From Phycisphaerales bacterium (GTDB lineage: Bacteria; Planctomycetota; Phycisphaerae; Phycisphaerales; UBA1924): a stretch of DNA of 6,101 nucleotides. The notes below the pieces were generated by a model. That model was given only the letters and a program-made list of their open reading frames with translations, did no database searches and was not told the DNA's origin. The DNA is taken from assembly GCA_025453375.1 (NCBI GenBank), contig JALOQT010000078.1, positions 1,006 through 7,106 of the forward strand, in the 5' to 3' direction. Below, one piece after another: positions 5,844 through 6,101 of this stretch (positions are counted from its first letter, which is position 1; the number at the start of each line of letters is the position of its first letter). A program made the translations under genes and the position numbers.

Positions 5844-6101
5844 TCACTCGACGGTCACGCTCTTGGCGAGGTTGCGGGGTTTGTCGACGTCGTGGCCGCG
5901 GGCGACGGCGGCGTAGTAGGCCATCAACTGCAGCGGGATGACCGTCAGCAGCGGGCTGAGCGGCTCGCAGATGTCCGGGACGTACATCACGTCCTGGACG
6001 TGCTTGGCGATCTCGGTGTCGCCCTCGGTGGCGACGGCGATGACGTGGCCCTTGCGAGCGCGGACTTCAGCGATGTTGGCCATGACCTTTTCGTACTGGC
6101 G
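5844..6101 (-). CDS. glmS: Glutamine-fructose-6-phosphate aminotransferase (isomerizing), C-terminal part
   Basis: GlmS converts fructose-6-phosphate and glutamine to glucosamine-6-phosphate, the first committed step to UDP-GlcNAc and amino-sugar polymers. Only the last 85 residues are present; the gene continues past the right edge, with RQYEKVMANIAEVRARKGHV reading in frame to base 6101. The fragment covers the end of the second SIS (sugar isomerase) domain (PLSPLLTVIPLQLMAYYAAVARG) and the hallmark tail DVDKPRNLAKSVTVE. This tail closes over the sugar-phosphate site, and its Lys corresponds to catalytic Lys603 of the E. coli enzyme. The stop is TGA at 5846-5844. It lies upstream of the cyclophilin gene on the same strand. 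The promoter and any glmS ribozyme would be outside the window. Confidence 0.96.
   Translation of the reverse strand, partial: RQYEKVMANIAEVRARKGHVIAVATEGDTEIAKHVQDVMYVPDICEPLSPLLTVIPLQLMAYYAAVARGHDVDKPRNLAKSVTVE

Overview
The window is GC-rich bacterial DNA, most likely from a planctomycete of the Phycisphaerae type. That placement is inferred from two things: a fusion of TPR repeats to a YggX-type iron-trafficking domain, and a large secreted beta-rich protein ending in a Gly-Pro-Asp-Gly / Asp-Asp dockerin-like motif. It also fits the mix of genes with and without Shine-Dalgarno sites. No search was run.

Layout from left to right. (1) Positions 1-3191, minus strand: a very large exported protein with a clear signal peptide, about eight divergent PPC-like modules and a dockerin-like C-terminal motif. 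Its 3' end lies beyond the left edge, and its reading frame is broken by an apparent one-base loss near 663. (2) Positions 3192-3619: a divergent intergenic region with a candidate minus-strand promoter, a heptamer repeat and a perfect 18-bp palindrome. (3) Positions 3620-4279, plus strand: a TPR-YggX fusion protein. (4) Positions 4280-4668: a convergent, repeat-filled spacer with about eight tandem GGCGAGT heptamers, two 54-nt direct repeats (52/54 identical) and three strong hairpins. (5) Positions 4669-4968, minus strand: a small unrecognised protein with a probable coiled coil. (6) Positions 4969-5228: a spacer with more heptamer repeats. (7) Positions 5229-5726, minus strand: a cyclophilin-type peptidyl-prolyl isomerase. 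(8) Positions 5844-6101, minus strand: the C-terminal end of GlmS, cut by the right edge.

The genes do not form an obvious functional system. GlmS (amino-sugar supply for the envelope), a cytosolic cyclophilin and an Fe/redox-linked protein are housekeeping functions, and the big secreted protein is an accessory surface or exported protein. The GlmS and cyclophilin genes share a strand and are 117 bp apart, so co-transcription is possible but an inverted repeat separates them. The most distinctive signals are the frameshift in the exported protein, the TPR-YggX fusion, the 18-bp palindrome with a spare half-site, and the recurrent 7-bp tandem repeats, two of which directly follow stop codons in the same sense orientation. 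I found no defence system, mobile element, CRISPR array or RNA gene.
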